Made by a program: the position numbers and the translations under genes. A stretch of 64,000 nt of DNA, from positions 62,001-126,000 of the forward strand of contig CAVSMM010000008.1 of the NCBI GenBank assembly GCA_963729165.1, given 5' to 3'. Of the stretch, positions 7,984 through 18,700 are shown piece after piece. The notes below the pieces were generated by a model. It saw only the letters and a program-made list of their open reading frames with translations, did no database searches and was not told the DNA's origin. Source of the stretch: JACCZX01 sp963729165 (lineage in GTDB: Bacteria; Pseudomonadota; Gammaproteobacteria; Burkholderiales; Burkholderiaceae_F). The first letter of the stretch is position 1. Each line of letters begins with the position of its first letter.

Positions 7984-10170
7984 ATGAAACCTGCACATGT
8001 TCTGATTCCTTCTTTCGTCGCCGTCTCGCTCGCAACCGCCGCGAGCGCTGCGGATATTGCCGGTGTGAAAATCCCGCCTCCGTTTTCGGCGGGCACGACG
8101 ATCGACACGTACTGGAATGTCAAGGTGCCCGATCCGTATCGTGCCCTCGAAAGCGTCGCAGATCCGAAGGTGCAGCAGTGGATGCGAACGCACGCCGACG
8201 CTACGGCCGCGGTCCTGGCGAAGATTCCGGCACGTAATGCGCTGCTGGCGCGGATCCGTGAGCTGGAATCAGCGGCGCCCGGTGCGGTGAGCAGCATCCA
8301 GCGCACACCTGCAGGACGTATTTTCTTCCTGCGCCGCGAGCCGTCGGACAATCAATTCAAACTCGTCTGGCGCGACGGCGTAAACGGGGCCGACACGGTG
8401 ATCGTCGACCCGGAGGCGATCTCAAAAGCGGTTGGGCAGCGGCTCGCAGTGTTGGATTACAGGGCGTCACCCGACGGGCGCACCCTTGCCTACACGCTTC
8501 AGGTCGGTGGCAGCGAGATCGGGCTGCTGCACGTCGTCGATGTTGCGTCGGGCAACCCGGTCATCGAGCCGATCGATCGCATCCGCTTTTCTCAGGTATC
8601 TTGGCTCGACGACAACAGCGGCTTCTTCTACTCGCGGCTGCGCGAAGGCTTCGACAAGTTGCCGGCGACCGAGCGCTTCGGAGATCGCACGCGGTACTTC
8701 CGATCGATCAAGAACGGAGATCATCGTCCGGTTTTCAGCCCGATGATGAATGCCGATTTAAAGCTGCCGATTTATGCGGGTGGCAACGTATTTCAGATCC
8801 CGGGCACGCAAACGGCGGCTTGCGTCGTTTCGCTCGGCGTCGACCGGTATCAGCTCGCTTATGTCGCGCCGCTCGCCGATGCGAGCGCAGGCAAGGCGAA
8901 ATGGCGTCAATTGGTCGAAGTGAAGGACAAAGCCGCCTTCATTTCGTTCACGCCGGATGCAATGTATTTCCGGACGTCGTCGGATGCCCCGCGCTACAAG
9001 GTCATGCGAGTGAGGCTGGCGAATCCTGACCTGGCCAAGGCGGAAACGATCGTCGCTCCCAGTCGCGACGTTGTCGTGTCGATAGCCGCTGCGCAGGATG
9101 CGCTGTACGTGACGCAACGCCGCGGCGTGACGACTACGTTGCTACGTGTCGCCCACAGGTCCGGCGCGCAGGCCGAGGAAGTGGCGCTGCCCGTCAGCGG
9201 CTCCGCTTCGCTCGTCGATGCCGACGTTCAGCTTCCGGGTGTGGTGGTGTCGCTCGCCGGTTGGACGCGCACGGCGAAGCCGTACCACTACAACCCGGTT
9301 GACAAGAACCTTGTTGCGTTCGATTTCGTGCGGCCCGGAGCATTCGACGCGCCACAAGACATCGAGGCCCGTGAAGTGGTCGCGAAGAGCCACGATGGGG
9401 TCGAGATTCCGGTTTCGGTGCTCGTGCGCAAGAACGTCAAGCTCGACGGCAATAATCCGACCATCGTGTTCGGCTACGGCGCCTATGGCATCACCCAGAA
9501 TCCGTTTTTCAGTCCAAGCGTGTACGCGTGGCTCGAGCGCGGAGGTGTGTATGCGATAGCGCACGTGCGCGGCGGTGGCGCCTTGGGCGAGGAGTGGCAT
9601 CAAGCGGGGCGCAAGGTCACTAAGCCGAACACGTGGAAGGACGGCATCGCGGTCGCCGAATATTTGATCGCCAATCGCTACACGTCGCGCGAGCGGATTG
9701 GTATTTACGGCGGCAGTGCCGGCGGCATTTTCGTCGGGCGTGCGATCACCGATCGTCCTGATCTGTTCGCGGCTGCCGTGCCGGTGGTCGGCGTGATGGA
9801 TATGGTCCGAGCGGAGGTAGACCCCAATGGCATGGCCAACATTCCGGAATTCGGCACGGTCAAGACAGACGAAGAGTTCCGTGCATTACTGCAGATGAGC
9901 AGCTATCACCACGTCAAAGATGCCGTGAAGTATCCGGCGGTAATGTTGGTACACGGCGTCAACGACACGCGCGTCGAAGTCTGGCAATCCGCAAAGTTCG
10001 CGTCGCGGTTAGCGGCCGCGCAGGGAGAAGGCAAGCCGGTGCTGATGCGACTCGACTACGAGCTCGGTCATGGAGGAGGTGCAACACGCAGTCAGCAGCA
10101 GGCGCAGACGGCGGATATCTGGTCGTTCTTCCTGTGGCAGTTCGGCGTGCCCGAGTTTCAGCCGAAGTAG
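7984..10170 (+). CDS. prolyl oligopeptidase (S9A family), exported
   Basis: 728 residues. Serine peptidase that cuts short peptides after proline. Residues 1-22 (MKPAHVLIPSFVAVSLATAA, then SA) form a signal peptide, so it acts in the periplasm. The N-terminal beta-propeller spans about residues 75-440 and the alpha/beta-hydrolase domain follows. The catalytic triad is visible: Ser578 in GGSAGG, Asp661 in HGVNDTRVE, His696 in ELGHGGG. The oxyanion region NPTIVFGYGAYGITQNPFFS and GGVYAIAHVRGGGALGEEWH are standard for the family. It is divergent from valS (61 bases between starts) and lies between valS and the holC/pepA genes, which are usually contiguous, suggesting it was inserted into that operon. 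No frame break. Confidence 0.92.
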   Translation: MKPAHVLIPSFVAVSLATAASAADIAGVKIPPPFSAGTTIDTYWNVKVPDPYRALESVADPKVQQWMRTHADATAAVLAKIPARNALLARIRELESAAPGAVSSIQRTPAGRIFFLRREPSDNQFKLVWRDGVNGADTVIVDPEAISKAVGQRLAVLDYRASPDGRTLAYTLQVGGSEIGLLHVVDVASGNPVIEPIDRIRFSQVSWLDDNSGFFYSRLREGFDKLPATERFGDRTRYFRSIKNGDHRPVFSPMMNADLKLPIYAGGNVFQIPGTQTAACVVSLGVDRYQLAYVAPLADASAGKAKWRQLVEVKDKAAFISFTPDAMYFRTSSDAPRYKVMRVRLANPDLAKAETIVAPSRDVVVSIAAAQDALYVTQRRGVTTTLLRVAHRSGAQAEEVALPVSGSASLVDADVQLPGVVVSLAGWTRTAKPYHYNPVDKNLVAFDFVRPGAFDAPQDIEAREVVAKSHDGVEIPVSVLVRKNVKLDGNNPTIVFGYGAYGITQNPFFSPSVYAWLERGGVYAIAHVRGGGALGEEWHQAGRKVTKPNTWKDGIAVAEYLIANRYTSRERIGIYGGSAGGIFVGRAITDRPDLFAAAVPVVGVMDMVRAEVDPNGMANIPEFGTVKTDEEFRALLQMSSYHHVKDAVKYPAVMLVHGVNDTRVEVWQSAKFASRLAAAQGEGKPVLMRLDYELGHGGGATRSQQQAQTADIWSFFLWQFGVPEFQPK

Positions 10171-10177
10171 CGCGACG

Positions 10178-10722
10178 TCACTTCGACGCCGAACGCTGAC
10201 GCTCGAGCTCGGCAGCAATTGCGCGGGAAATCGTTTCTCGCACAGTGGTATCGAGCGCCGGACGAAGATCGGAAATCAATGCGGTGAGCGCACGCACAGC
10301 GTCGGGTGGAGCGCGCGCACCAGCGTGGGTTGCAAGCGCTCGCGCACCTGACGCTCGAGCTCTGAGGACAGTTGCGGCTGCAGTTCACGCAGCAGGCTCT
10401 CGCGCAGCTGCTCTTCCATTCTTTCCCAGTCGATCGCAGGCGGGGGTGCCACTTCAGGCGGTGGTGTGGGCGTGAACACGGGTGCGACAGATGCCACGGA
10501 CGCAAACAGCGTCGACGGGGGTGGCGCAGGCTTCGGGCGCGCCACCGCTTCAGGTGCAGCCGGTTCCGGCTTGGGCATCAGCAGTGCAGCGACCGGGGGC
10601 GGCGGCGAAGACACCGCCGGCGCGACCACCGGTGGCGGCGGTTGCGGCAGCGAAATATCGAGATCCAGCGATGGGAGCGTCAGCCGCTCGGTCAGCACCG
10701 GGATCGTGGCATCGTCGGGCAT
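10178..10722 (-). CDS. proline/alanine-rich protein with C-terminal helical domain (one frameshift)
   Basis: About 181 residues, encoded 53 bases downstream of holC. The N-terminal two-thirds is low-complexity (LPQPPPPVVAPAVSSPPPPV, PKPAPPPSTLFASVASVAPV); the last third is amphipathic and helical (WERMEEQLRESLLRELQPQ, LSSELERQVRERLQPTLVRA). In the frame as written the protein ends early (HPTLCVRSPH). One base change near 10297 restores AVRALTALISDLRPALDTTV then RETISRAIAAELERQ and a stop TGA at 10180-10178. That tail is a conserved continuation of the helical repeat, so I treat the change as an indel. Similar genes follow holC in other Betaproteobacteria; the function is not known to me. The start ATG at 10722 is preferred over the GTG at 10725. 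Confidence 0.65.
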
Positions 10723-10775
10723 CACTTTGCCGCCCGGCTGTGTCAGCCGCTCGAGGTCAGTGCGACTTGCGTGAG

Positions 10776-11216
10776 CTAGTCGCCATTTTCTGTCACTTCG
10801 ATTGCGGTCGGCTGAAATCCGCGATCGCGATAGGACTTGAAGCGCGCACGTGCGAGCTGCCGATCGCCCTCGTCGCTTGATACGACTTCGATCACCCGCT
10901 CGTAGCGCGCGAAGAAACCTTCGAAGTCCGGAGGAACCTCGTCGTCGAGCGTCAGCAGCACGTCACTATCTGGTGCAGAGCCAGAGTCGGGCGCCAGAAT
11001 CACCGGTGTCGTTGCTGCGAATGGGGAGCCGGCATAGACGTGCGGTACAAAATCCAGCGCGGAAAACGTCCAGAGTGCCTGATCAAACTGGGCCAGTCGA
11101 TCGGCCTGACGCGCGTAGACGACCGCGCGCTTCTGCGAGGCGCGCGCCTTCCGGATCACGCGGCACGCGTAGTGCACGCGATGACCGACGCCAATGTGAA
11201 AGTCAATACGTGTCAC
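10776..11216 (-). CDS. holC: DNA polymerase III chi subunit
   Basis: 147 residues from a GTG at 11216. HolC bridges the clamp loader to single-stranded DNA-binding protein during replication. Family features are VTRIDFHIGVGHRVHYACRV near the N terminus, AVVYARQADRLAQFDQALWT, then FVPHVYAGS, TPVILAPDSGS and the C-terminal helices. A longer frame begins 31 codons upstream, but those codons overlap the end of pepA and lack homology. The GTG is 11 bases downstream of the pepA stop on the same strand, the usual pepA-holC order. No frame break. Confidence 0.88.
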   Translation of the reverse strand: MTRIDFHIGVGHRVHYACRVIRKARASQKRAVVYARQADRLAQFDQALWTFSALDFVPHVYAGSPFAATTPVILAPDSGSAPDSDVLLTLDDEVPPDFEGFFARYERVIEVVSSDEGDRQLARARFKSYRDRGFQPTAIEVTENGD

Positions 11217-11227
11217 CAGACCTCGAG

Positions 11228-12703
11228 TTACTTCGCTCGGTCTATCAAGAACTGCGACAACAGAGGCACCGGCCGGCCGGTGGCTCCCTTGGCGGTTCCG
11301 CCCTTCCATGCAGTACCGGCAATGTCAAGATGCGCCCATGGGTACGCCTGCGTAAAGCGCGCCAGAAAACACGCAGCGATCACCGCGCCCGCCCCCGGCG
11401 TTCCAATGTTGGCCATGTCTGCAAAATTGGACTTGAGCTGTTCCTGATAGTCCTCATCGAGCGGCATACGCCATGCCGGATCACCGGACTCGCGGCTGGC
11501 GATGATCAACTGATCGGCGAGCTGATCGTTGTTCGAAAACAGGCCCGAGTTGACGCCGCCGAGGGCAACGACGCACGCTCCGGTCAGCGTGGCGATGTCG
11601 ATGACCGCCGCGGGTTTGAAGCGCTCGCTGTAAGTAAGCGCATCACAAAGAATCAAACGGCCTTCGGCGTCCGTGTTCAGGACCTCGATCGTCTGGCCCG
11701 ACATCGACGTGACGATGTCCCCGGGCTTGACCGCGCCCCCCGATGGCATGTTCTCGCACGCAGCAACCACACCGACCACGTTGATTTTCAGTTTCAATTC
11801 GGCCAGCGCGCGCATCGTGCCGATGACGCTGGCGGCGCCGCACATGTCGAACTTCATTTCGTCCATCGCGGCGCCCGGCTTAAGCGAAATGCCGCCGGAA
11901 TCGAACGTGATGCCCTTGCCGACGAGCACGATCGGCGCACCCTTGGCCGCGCCCTTGTACTTCAGCACGATCAGCCGCGGTGGCTGCGCCGAGCCCTTCG
12001 CGACCGACAGAAACGATCCCATTTTCAGCGCCTCGAGCTGCTTCGCTTCGAGCACTTCGATATCGAGCTTCCACTTCTTTGCCATCTGGCGCGCTTCGTC
12101 CGCCAGAAAGCTGGGCGTGCAAATGTTCGGCGGCAAGTTGCCGAGCCGCTTCGTCAGCTCCATGCCGTTGGCAATCGCACCGCCGTATCGCAATCCGCGC
12201 TCGGCGCCCGCGTTGTTCCCTTTCAACAATAAGCCGACACTGTTGGCGGAGGTCGTGTCCGCCTCGCGCTTGCTCTTCAGCTCATCGGTGCGAAACGCGG
12301 TCTCACGCGCTGCAATCGCGAGACTGCACGCCTGCCACTCGGCACCGCGCTTCTTAACGTGCCAATCAAGTGCCGCCAAGGTGACGTTCTTCGCGGCGCC
12401 GTTGAAAGCTTTGACGCTTCCTCGGACGGCGTCGACAAAGTGACGCTCGTTGAAATCGTCCTTCGAACCAAGCCCGGTCAACAAAACGCGCCGAGCGGCG
12501 ACGCCGCCAAGCCCGAGCAGCGGCAGCAACGCGCCGCGCTTGCCGGTCATATCGCCACTCTTGATCGCGGCTTTGATCGCGCCCTTGCTTGCGGCGTCGA
12601 GCGACTTAGCGGTCGGTGTCAGCTCGCCATCGGCATGGACACCGACCACGATGGCATCTGTCTTGATTGCCTCGGGCCGGCCGACCGCTGTGATAAATTC
12701 CAT
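11228..12703 (-). CDS. pepA: leucyl aminopeptidase (M17 family)
   Basis: 491 residues. Zinc/manganese-dependent cytosolic aminopeptidase removing N-terminal residues; in some bacteria PepA also binds DNA for site-specific recombination. The catalytic C-terminal domain carries the metal and active-site residues: VGKGITFDSGGISLKPGAAM, DEMKFDMCGAASVIGTMRAL, then the M17 signature NTDAEGRLILCDALTY (near 11655-11700 on the reverse strand), and DIATLTGACVVALGGVNSGL. The N-terminal domain (residues about 1-175) is less conserved, as usual. It is followed by holC after 11 bases, forming the well-known pepA-holC pair, and diverges from lptF. Confidence 0.94.
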   Translation of the reverse strand: MEFITAVGRPEAIKTDAIVVGVHADGELTPTAKSLDAASKGAIKAAIKSGDMTGKRGALLPLLGLGGVAARRVLLTGLGSKDDFNERHFVDAVRGSVKAFNGAAKNVTLAALDWHVKKRGAEWQACSLAIAARETAFRTDELKSKREADTTSANSVGLLLKGNNAGAERGLRYGGAIANGMELTKRLGNLPPNICTPSFLADEARQMAKKWKLDIEVLEAKQLEALKMGSFLSVAKGSAQPPRLIVLKYKGAAKGAPIVLVGKGITFDSGGISLKPGAAMDEMKFDMCGAASVIGTMRALAELKLKINVVGVVAACENMPSGGAVKPGDIVTSMSGQTIEVLNTDAEGRLILCDALTYSERFKPAAVIDIATLTGACVVALGGVNSGLFSNNDQLADQLIIASRESGDPAWRMPLDEDYQEQLKSNFADMANIGTPGAGAVIAACFLARFTQAYPWAHLDIAGTAWKGGTAKGATGRPVPLLSQFLIDRAK

Positions 12704-12865
12704 CGGCGTTTCTCCTTCGCCTTTCTCGTTGTAGTTTGCAAGTTGCCCAACTGCTTTGCCTACGAGGCGTTTAGCGATCTTATGCAGCGCAATGTCGCTC
12801 GCAGTGGGCGAGGCAGTATATAGCCCCGAAGAGCGCGATCCGGCCGGCGATCTGAGCCCGTCGCA

Positions 12866-13984
12866 ATGATTTTCCAGCGCTCGATCGTCTCGGAGTTGAC
12901 CAGCACCGCGAGCGCGGTATTCACCGTCCTGTTTTCGATTATTTTTTCAGTCGGCCTGGTGCGCATCCTTGGCCAGGCAGCCGGCGGCCGAATCGACAAT
13001 CAGGCGGTTTTCGAGCTCGTCGCGCTGACGGCTTTAGTGTGGCTGCCGATCATTCTGACGTTGACGCTGTTCGTGTCGGTCTTAATGACGCTGACCCGCG
13101 CTTATCGCGATTCCGAAATGGTCGTGTGGTTTACCTCCGGGCGCAGTCTGACGGCCTGGATCGGGCCGGTGCTGAGCTTCGCCTGGCCGATTGTCGTGTC
13201 GATCGCGCTGCTCGCATTGTTCGTCACGCCATGGTCGAACTCGCAGATCGAAGAAATGCGCGAACGGTTTGCCCAGCGCGATGACGTGAGCCGCGTCGCG
13301 CCGGGGCGCTTTATCGAATCGGGCGGCACCGATCGCGTGTTCTTCGTCGAGTCGGTCGATGTTCTTGACGGCCAGGTGCGCAACGTTTTCGTCAGCATGC
13401 GCAGCGAGGGTCGCGAAGGACTGATCGTCGCTGCAAAAGGCGTGATTGAACTCGCCGACAACGGCGATCGCTTTCTGGTGCTCGAGCAGGGACGGCGCTA
13501 CGAGGGAACACCGGGCAAGCTCGAGTATCGAACAATGGAGTTCGACCGGTATGCGATTCGGCTTGAAAGCCGGGCCGATCAGCCGATCAGCGAGCAGCGC
13601 GCGAAATCGCTGACCTTGATGCAGCTGCTGTCGGAACCGACGCCGCTGAATCTGGGAGAGATCATGTGGCGTATCGGGCTGCCGATCGTCGCGTTGTTGG
13701 TGAGCCTGCTCGCGATTCCGTTGGCGTACGTGAATCCACGGGTGGGACGCTCATTCAATCTGATCGTTGCGGTGCTGCTGTTCACTGTCTATCTGAACGT
13801 GTTGAATACCGTGCAAGCCTACGTGCAGCAGGGACGACTCGACTTCAACATTGGCGTGTGGATCGTGCACGCGCTATTTCTGCTGCTGGTCGTCGCCTTG
13901 TTCACGCGCCGCGTGTACATGCAGCGCTGGTGGCCGCGCTGGGCGCAGTCCGGCAAGCGCGCATCGGCGGCGCAGCCCGCGTGA
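12866..13984 (+). CDS. lptF: LPS export ABC transporter permease LptF
   Basis: 372 residues. Inner-membrane permease that, with LptG and the ATPase LptB, extracts lipopolysaccharide and feeds it to the periplasmic bridge. Six transmembrane helices are visible as three near the N terminus (around residues 13-35, 55-75, 100-120) and three near the C terminus (around 270-365), with a roughly 145-residue periplasmic domain between them (EEMRERFAQRDDVSRVAPG, RVFFVESVDVL). Starts MIFQRSIVSELTSTASAVF, typical for LptF. The stop overlaps the GTG of lptG (GTGA). It is divergent from pepA with 162 bases between the starts, the expected place for their promoters. Confidence 0.93.
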   Translation: MIFQRSIVSELTSTASAVFTVLFSIIFSVGLVRILGQAAGGRIDNQAVFELVALTALVWLPIILTLTLFVSVLMTLTRAYRDSEMVVWFTSGRSLTAWIGPVLSFAWPIVVSIALLALFVTPWSNSQIEEMRERFAQRDDVSRVAPGRFIESGGTDRVFFVESVDVLDGQVRNVFVSMRSEGREGLIVAAKGVIELADNGDRFLVLEQGRRYEGTPGKLEYRTMEFDRYAIRLESRADQPISEQRAKSLTLMQLLSEPTPLNLGEIMWRIGLPIVALLVSLLAIPLAYVNPRVGRSFNLIVAVLLFTVYLNVLNTVQAYVQQGRLDFNIGVWIVHALFLLLVVALFTRRVYMQRWWPRWAQSGKRASAAQPA

Positions 13985-15128
13985 GGACCATCCGCCGCTA
14001 TCTGTGGCTGGAGATTGCCGGTGCGAGCCTGTTCGTGCTGTTTGCCCTGCTGGCGCTGTTTTTGTTTTTCGACATGGTGGCGCAGCTCGACGAGATTGGG
14101 CAGCGCGGCTTTCGCTTCCGCGACGCGCTTTTTTACGTCGCGCTGACGCTGCCGTCGCGCACGTACGAGCTGATGCCGATTGCGGCATTGATCGGGACAA
14201 TCTACGCGCTGTCGAAGCTCGCGGCCAATTCGGAATTCACGATCATGCGAGTGTCCGGCATGAGCACGCGCCGGCTGATGAACAGCTCTGATCGGCATCG
14301 GGCTGATCTTCGTGGCATTGACTTACGTGGTGGGCGAATTCATCTCGCCGCCAGCCGAGCAACTGGCGCAGAAAGCGCGACTGCAGGCAACCGGTTCGCC
14401 GGTGAGCGTGCGCGAATTTCGCTCGGGGGTTTGGGTGCGTGACGTCGTCAAGCAGCCCGGTGCGGGAGGCGTTGCGGCGTTTCGCTTCATCAACGTGCGA
14501 CAGGTCGCGCCTGACTCGACCACAAAAGATTGGAGAGTGTTCGAATTTGATCGCGATTACAAGCTGCGTTCGATCATGACCGCAGAGACCGGACGGTACG
14601 ATCCCGAGAGCCGGCTGGACGCTGTTCAACGTGGTCGAGACACGGTTGCCGGGGCCGATCGCCGGCGCCACGGTGCCGCAAATAAAAGCTGCGCGCACAG
14701 AAGTCGTGAAGTCCGAGCAGGTGGTCTGGCCTTCGGAGTTAAAGCCCGACATTTTCGGCGTCATGATCGTGCAGCCCGAGCGCATGGCCGGCTGGGATCT
14801 CGCGCAATACATCCAACATCTGGCAGACAACCGTCAGCAAACAGAGCGCTACGAGATAGCGTTCTGGAGCAAGCTGTTCTACCCATGGGCTGTCGTCGTG
14901 ATGATGGTGCTCGCATTGCCGTTCGCATTCCTGCACGTACGCTCGGGCGGCGTCAGCTTCAAGATTTTTGCCGGCGTGATGATCGGTGTCGCGTTCTATG
15001 GGCTCAACAAGTTGTTTGCCCATCTTGGATTGCTGAATACCTGGCCGCCCATCATCGTCGCCGCGCTCCCGAGCCTTGTGGTGCTGGCGACTGCGATGAG
15101 TGCGTTGTATTGGATCGAGCGCCGGTAG
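13981..15128 (+). CDS. lptG: LPS export ABC transporter permease LptG (two frameshifts)
   Basis: Partner permease of LptF in the LptB2FG complex. Start GTG at 13981 overlaps the lptF stop. N-terminal helices: RRYLWLEIAGASLFVLFALL and LMPIAALIGTIYALSKLA, with the family phrase ANSEFTIMRVSGMSTRRLM. The frame then changes near 14287, where MN-S continues as LIGIGLIFVALTYVVGEFIS, and again near 14617, where RL continues as WTLFNVVETRLPG. The periplasmic part has GSPVSVREFRSGVWVRDVV; the C-terminal helices include FYPWAVVVMMVLALPFAFLH then VRSGGVSFKIFAGVMIGVAF. Combined length is about 382 residues, normal for LptG. Since the protein is essential, the two breaks are most likely sequencing errors. 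Confidence 0.9.
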
Positions 15129-15794
15129 CGTGTGCAGCAGCGGCTGGCGCAGCTGCGCCGCCTACGTCGTCGGGCACTTCGTGCCAACGCTGCGCACGGC
15201 GACCACGAGCTCAAAGTGCAAACGTTACTACACCATCGGCGCTTCTTGCCCGCCGACCGCCGCATAAAGGCCGCGTCGCTACGAGCTACGACTAAAGCTG
15301 CGCAACTGCACCAGCCGCTGCTCGCGTGCGACAGCGGCGCGACCTGAAGTCGCTGGCCTATGCCCAACTGCAGGCGAGACGGCGCTACTCCGAGCTTCGG
15401 CCCAGCTGGCGCTGCCTTCGGGCATCCTCGAGGACGACGACGCCAGGAGCGCCGCGTCAAGCGCAACGGCCTGTGAGCCGCGGATCTGCCAGGTTCAGCG
15501 GTCCAGCGAGGGTCGATCGCATGGTCGAACACACCGGATGCAACGCGACTGCGCAGCGCCACGTCGTCTTGTCCAACATGCGAATCGTAGCGGTGCACCA
15601 GCCACCTTAACCTGCTACCGGCGGCAAGGTTGTCGATACTGCGCTGGCCATGCGCACCTGCACGTCATGCGGTTGGAGATCGTGGCTAGGACGATGTGGC
15701 CCATGTCTTGAGAGACGCCATCGACCGTCACTCGTGTTGTCTTTGGCGGTTCTTCAGTCGTGTCGGAGCGCCGCACCATGATGCGGTATTCGGT
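15129..15794 (+). other. 666-base stretch without a supportable gene
   Basis: Between the end of lptG and the 3' end of the beta-glucan synthase. Short open frames exist on both strands but are dominated by arginine, alanine and serine and show no family features. The base composition remains GC-rich, so this is not an obvious AT-rich island. It may contain the degraded end of a gene, or one too disrupted by frameshift errors to recognise. Confidence 0.55.
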
Positions 15795-18700
15795 TTAGCG
15801 ATAACGATACGTCAGCTTGTATTCGTTCCACGCCGGCGGGTAGGCAGGGAGTGATGTGCAATTTGTCGCCCTCGAGCTTCAGCCCCAGCAGAGATTCGAC
15901 GATCAATCGGTACATCCAGCCCGCCGAGCCGGTGTACCACGTCCATCCGCCTCGACCGGTGTGCGGTGCGACCGCGTACACGTCGGCCGCCACTACATAC
16001 GGCTCGACCTTGTAGATCGCGACGGCTTGCGCCGAGACCCCGTGATTGACCGGATTGATCATCGAGGTCAGCTCCCATGCGCGGCGGCTGTCGCCAAGTG
16101 CAGCGAATGCCATCGCCGTCCAGATCGCCGCGTGTGTGTACTGTCCGCCGTTTTCTCGCACGCCCGGTACGTAGCCGCGGATATAGCCGGGGTCGAGATC
16201 CGACTTATCGAAGGGCGGATCCAGTAACTGGATCAGGCCGTGGTCGTGGCGCACCAATCGCGCATACACCGCGTCCATCGCCCGGCGTGAGCGCTCGGGT
16301 CGCCTGCGCCTGACAGCACCGACCAGCTTTGCGAGATCGAATCGATCTGACACTCGGTATTGGTCTTCGAGCCCAGCGGAGTGCCGTCGTCGAAATACGC
16401 ACGCCGATACCAATCGCCGTCCCATGCATTTTCTTCGATTCGAATCGACAGCTGCGCTGCCTCGTGTTCGCAGCGCGCCGCAAACGAGGTGTCGCCGCGC
16501 ATCCGGGCAATCGGTGCGAACTGCCTCAGCACGTGAACCAGAAAAAATGCGAGCCATACGCTTTCGCCTTTGCCGCGCATGCCGATCAGATTCATGCCGT
16601 CGTTCCAGTCGCCGGAGCCGATCAGCGGCAATCCATGCTCGCCGAATTTCAGGCCGTGCAAGATCGCGCGTACGCAGTGCTGATAAACATCGGCGCTCTC
16701 GTCGGATCGCACCGGCATGTCGTAGTACGAATCGTCTTCGGCGTTGACCGGCCGGCCTTCGAGAAAGCGCGAGATCTCGTCGAGAATGGACTTGTCGCCG
16801 GTCGCGAGGACGTAGCGGCTCACCGCCAGCGGCAGCCACAAATAATCGTCGGAGCAATGCGTACGGACGCCGCGGCCTGATGGCGGATGCCACCAGTGCT
16901 GCACGTCTCCTTCGACAAATTGACGGCTTGCACACAGCGCGATTTGCGCACGCGTAGCACGTGGTTCCGTGTGAACCAGCGCCATCACATCCTGCAACTG
17001 GTCGCGAAAGCCGTAAGCACCGCCTGACTGGTAATAACCGCTTCTTGCCCACAGGCGACATCCCATCGTTTGATAGATGAGCCAGCCGTTGGTCAGAACA
17101 TTAAGCGCTGGATCGGGCGTCTCGACCTGCACCGCGCCCAGCGTATGCCGCCAATGCTGCAAGACCGCTTCGAGCGCTTCATGCGCAATCGCAACACCGC
17201 GAAAACGCTGCACCAGTGCGTTTGCTGCAGCGACGTTGTTCGCAGCGCCGAGGCGAAACACGACTTCGCGCTCCTGATCGGGTGTCAGGTCGAACGTCAC
17301 CTGCATCGCGGCGCACGGATCCAGCGCCGCGCCGACGCGACCCGACAGGCGCGTGCGTCGTAGCGCCGCCGGGTTGCGCCAGCTGCGGTTGCGGCCGATG
17401 AACTCGGTTCGATCGCCGGTCACCGTGCGCGTCGAATCGTCGACATCGAAGAAGCCGATCCATTCGGCGAATTCAATGTTGTATGGGTTGCGCGCGTAAA
17501 TCGCGCCGGACTTTGCGTCGATCTCCGTGCTCACATGCATCGCGGATTTCGTGCGCAGGTCGCCCAGCACCCACTCGACATAGCCGGTTACGGAGAGCCG
17601 GCGCGGCCGGTCCGATCGGTTCGTGAGCTTCAGCACCGAAAATTTGATCGACGCGTCGAGCGCGACGAAGACCGTCAACTCCGAGTGAATGTCATCCTCG
17701 ATGCGCTCGAAGACGCTATAGCCGAAGCCGTGGCGCGTGACGGTGGGCGCGATATCGTCCGGCGCCGAGATGGCAGACGAGCTGGGCGACCAGAACTTTC
17801 CGGTCTCTTCATCGCGGATGTAAATCGCCTCGCCGTTGGCTTCCCCGATCGCGTCGTTGTGCCATGGCGTCAGGCGGTACAGATGCGCATTCGTGCTCCA
17901 CGTGTAGGCCTGCCCGGTTTCGGACACGACGGTTCCGAAATCCGGATTCGCCAACACGTTGACCCACGGTGCCGGCGTCGCTTCGCCCTCGGGTGGCGCG
18001 ATGACGTACTCGCGCCCATCGGGCGTGAACCCGCCGAGTCCGTTGAACAGGATCAGGTCGTCGACGATCGGCTGCAGCGGTGGCTCGGGACGATAAGTGC
18101 GCGTCGGGGTCAGGCGCGGCACACGCACGTCGAGCGGAGCGCGGCGGCTTACTTGCTCGGCCAGCGTTCCGCGCGTATCCGAGATGATCACGCGCGCGAC
18201 CGATTCGAATAGCAAGCGGTCCTCGTTCGAAATCTGCTCAGCCTGCCGAACGAATATTCCGCCGGGACGATCGACGAAATGCGCTTCGACGCCCGCTGCG
18301 ATCAGGCCGAGGATCTGTTCCTGCAGCTGCTGGCGATACACATCATGGTCTTCGTTCCAGATCACGAGGTCGACGGCAAGTCCCTTCAGCCGCCAGTAAG
18401 CATGGGCCTGCACCAGTTGCCGCACCAGATCGATGCTCGTGGCTTTCGAAATCTGCAACAGCACGATCGGCAGATCGCCCGAGATCGCGTATCCCCACAG
18501 AGCCGACTGTCCGCGCCGATTCCGCAACAACACGCTCGGTGCGCCGCGCAGCGATGCGTTCGCATACAGCACCGAGCTTGCGAGCCGGCCGTAAAGCTGC
18601 GCGTCGGCCTCGGTCGCGTTGAGTTGACGCAGCACCACCTGGCTGTGGGTCCATGTCAGATCGAACACGCGATCGGCGAGCCGGCGGTCCTGATATTTTT

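Noticed and set aside
10850..12232. Plus-strand 460-codon frame opposite pepA and holC
   Set aside because: Antisense shadow; arginine-rich with no recognisable domain.
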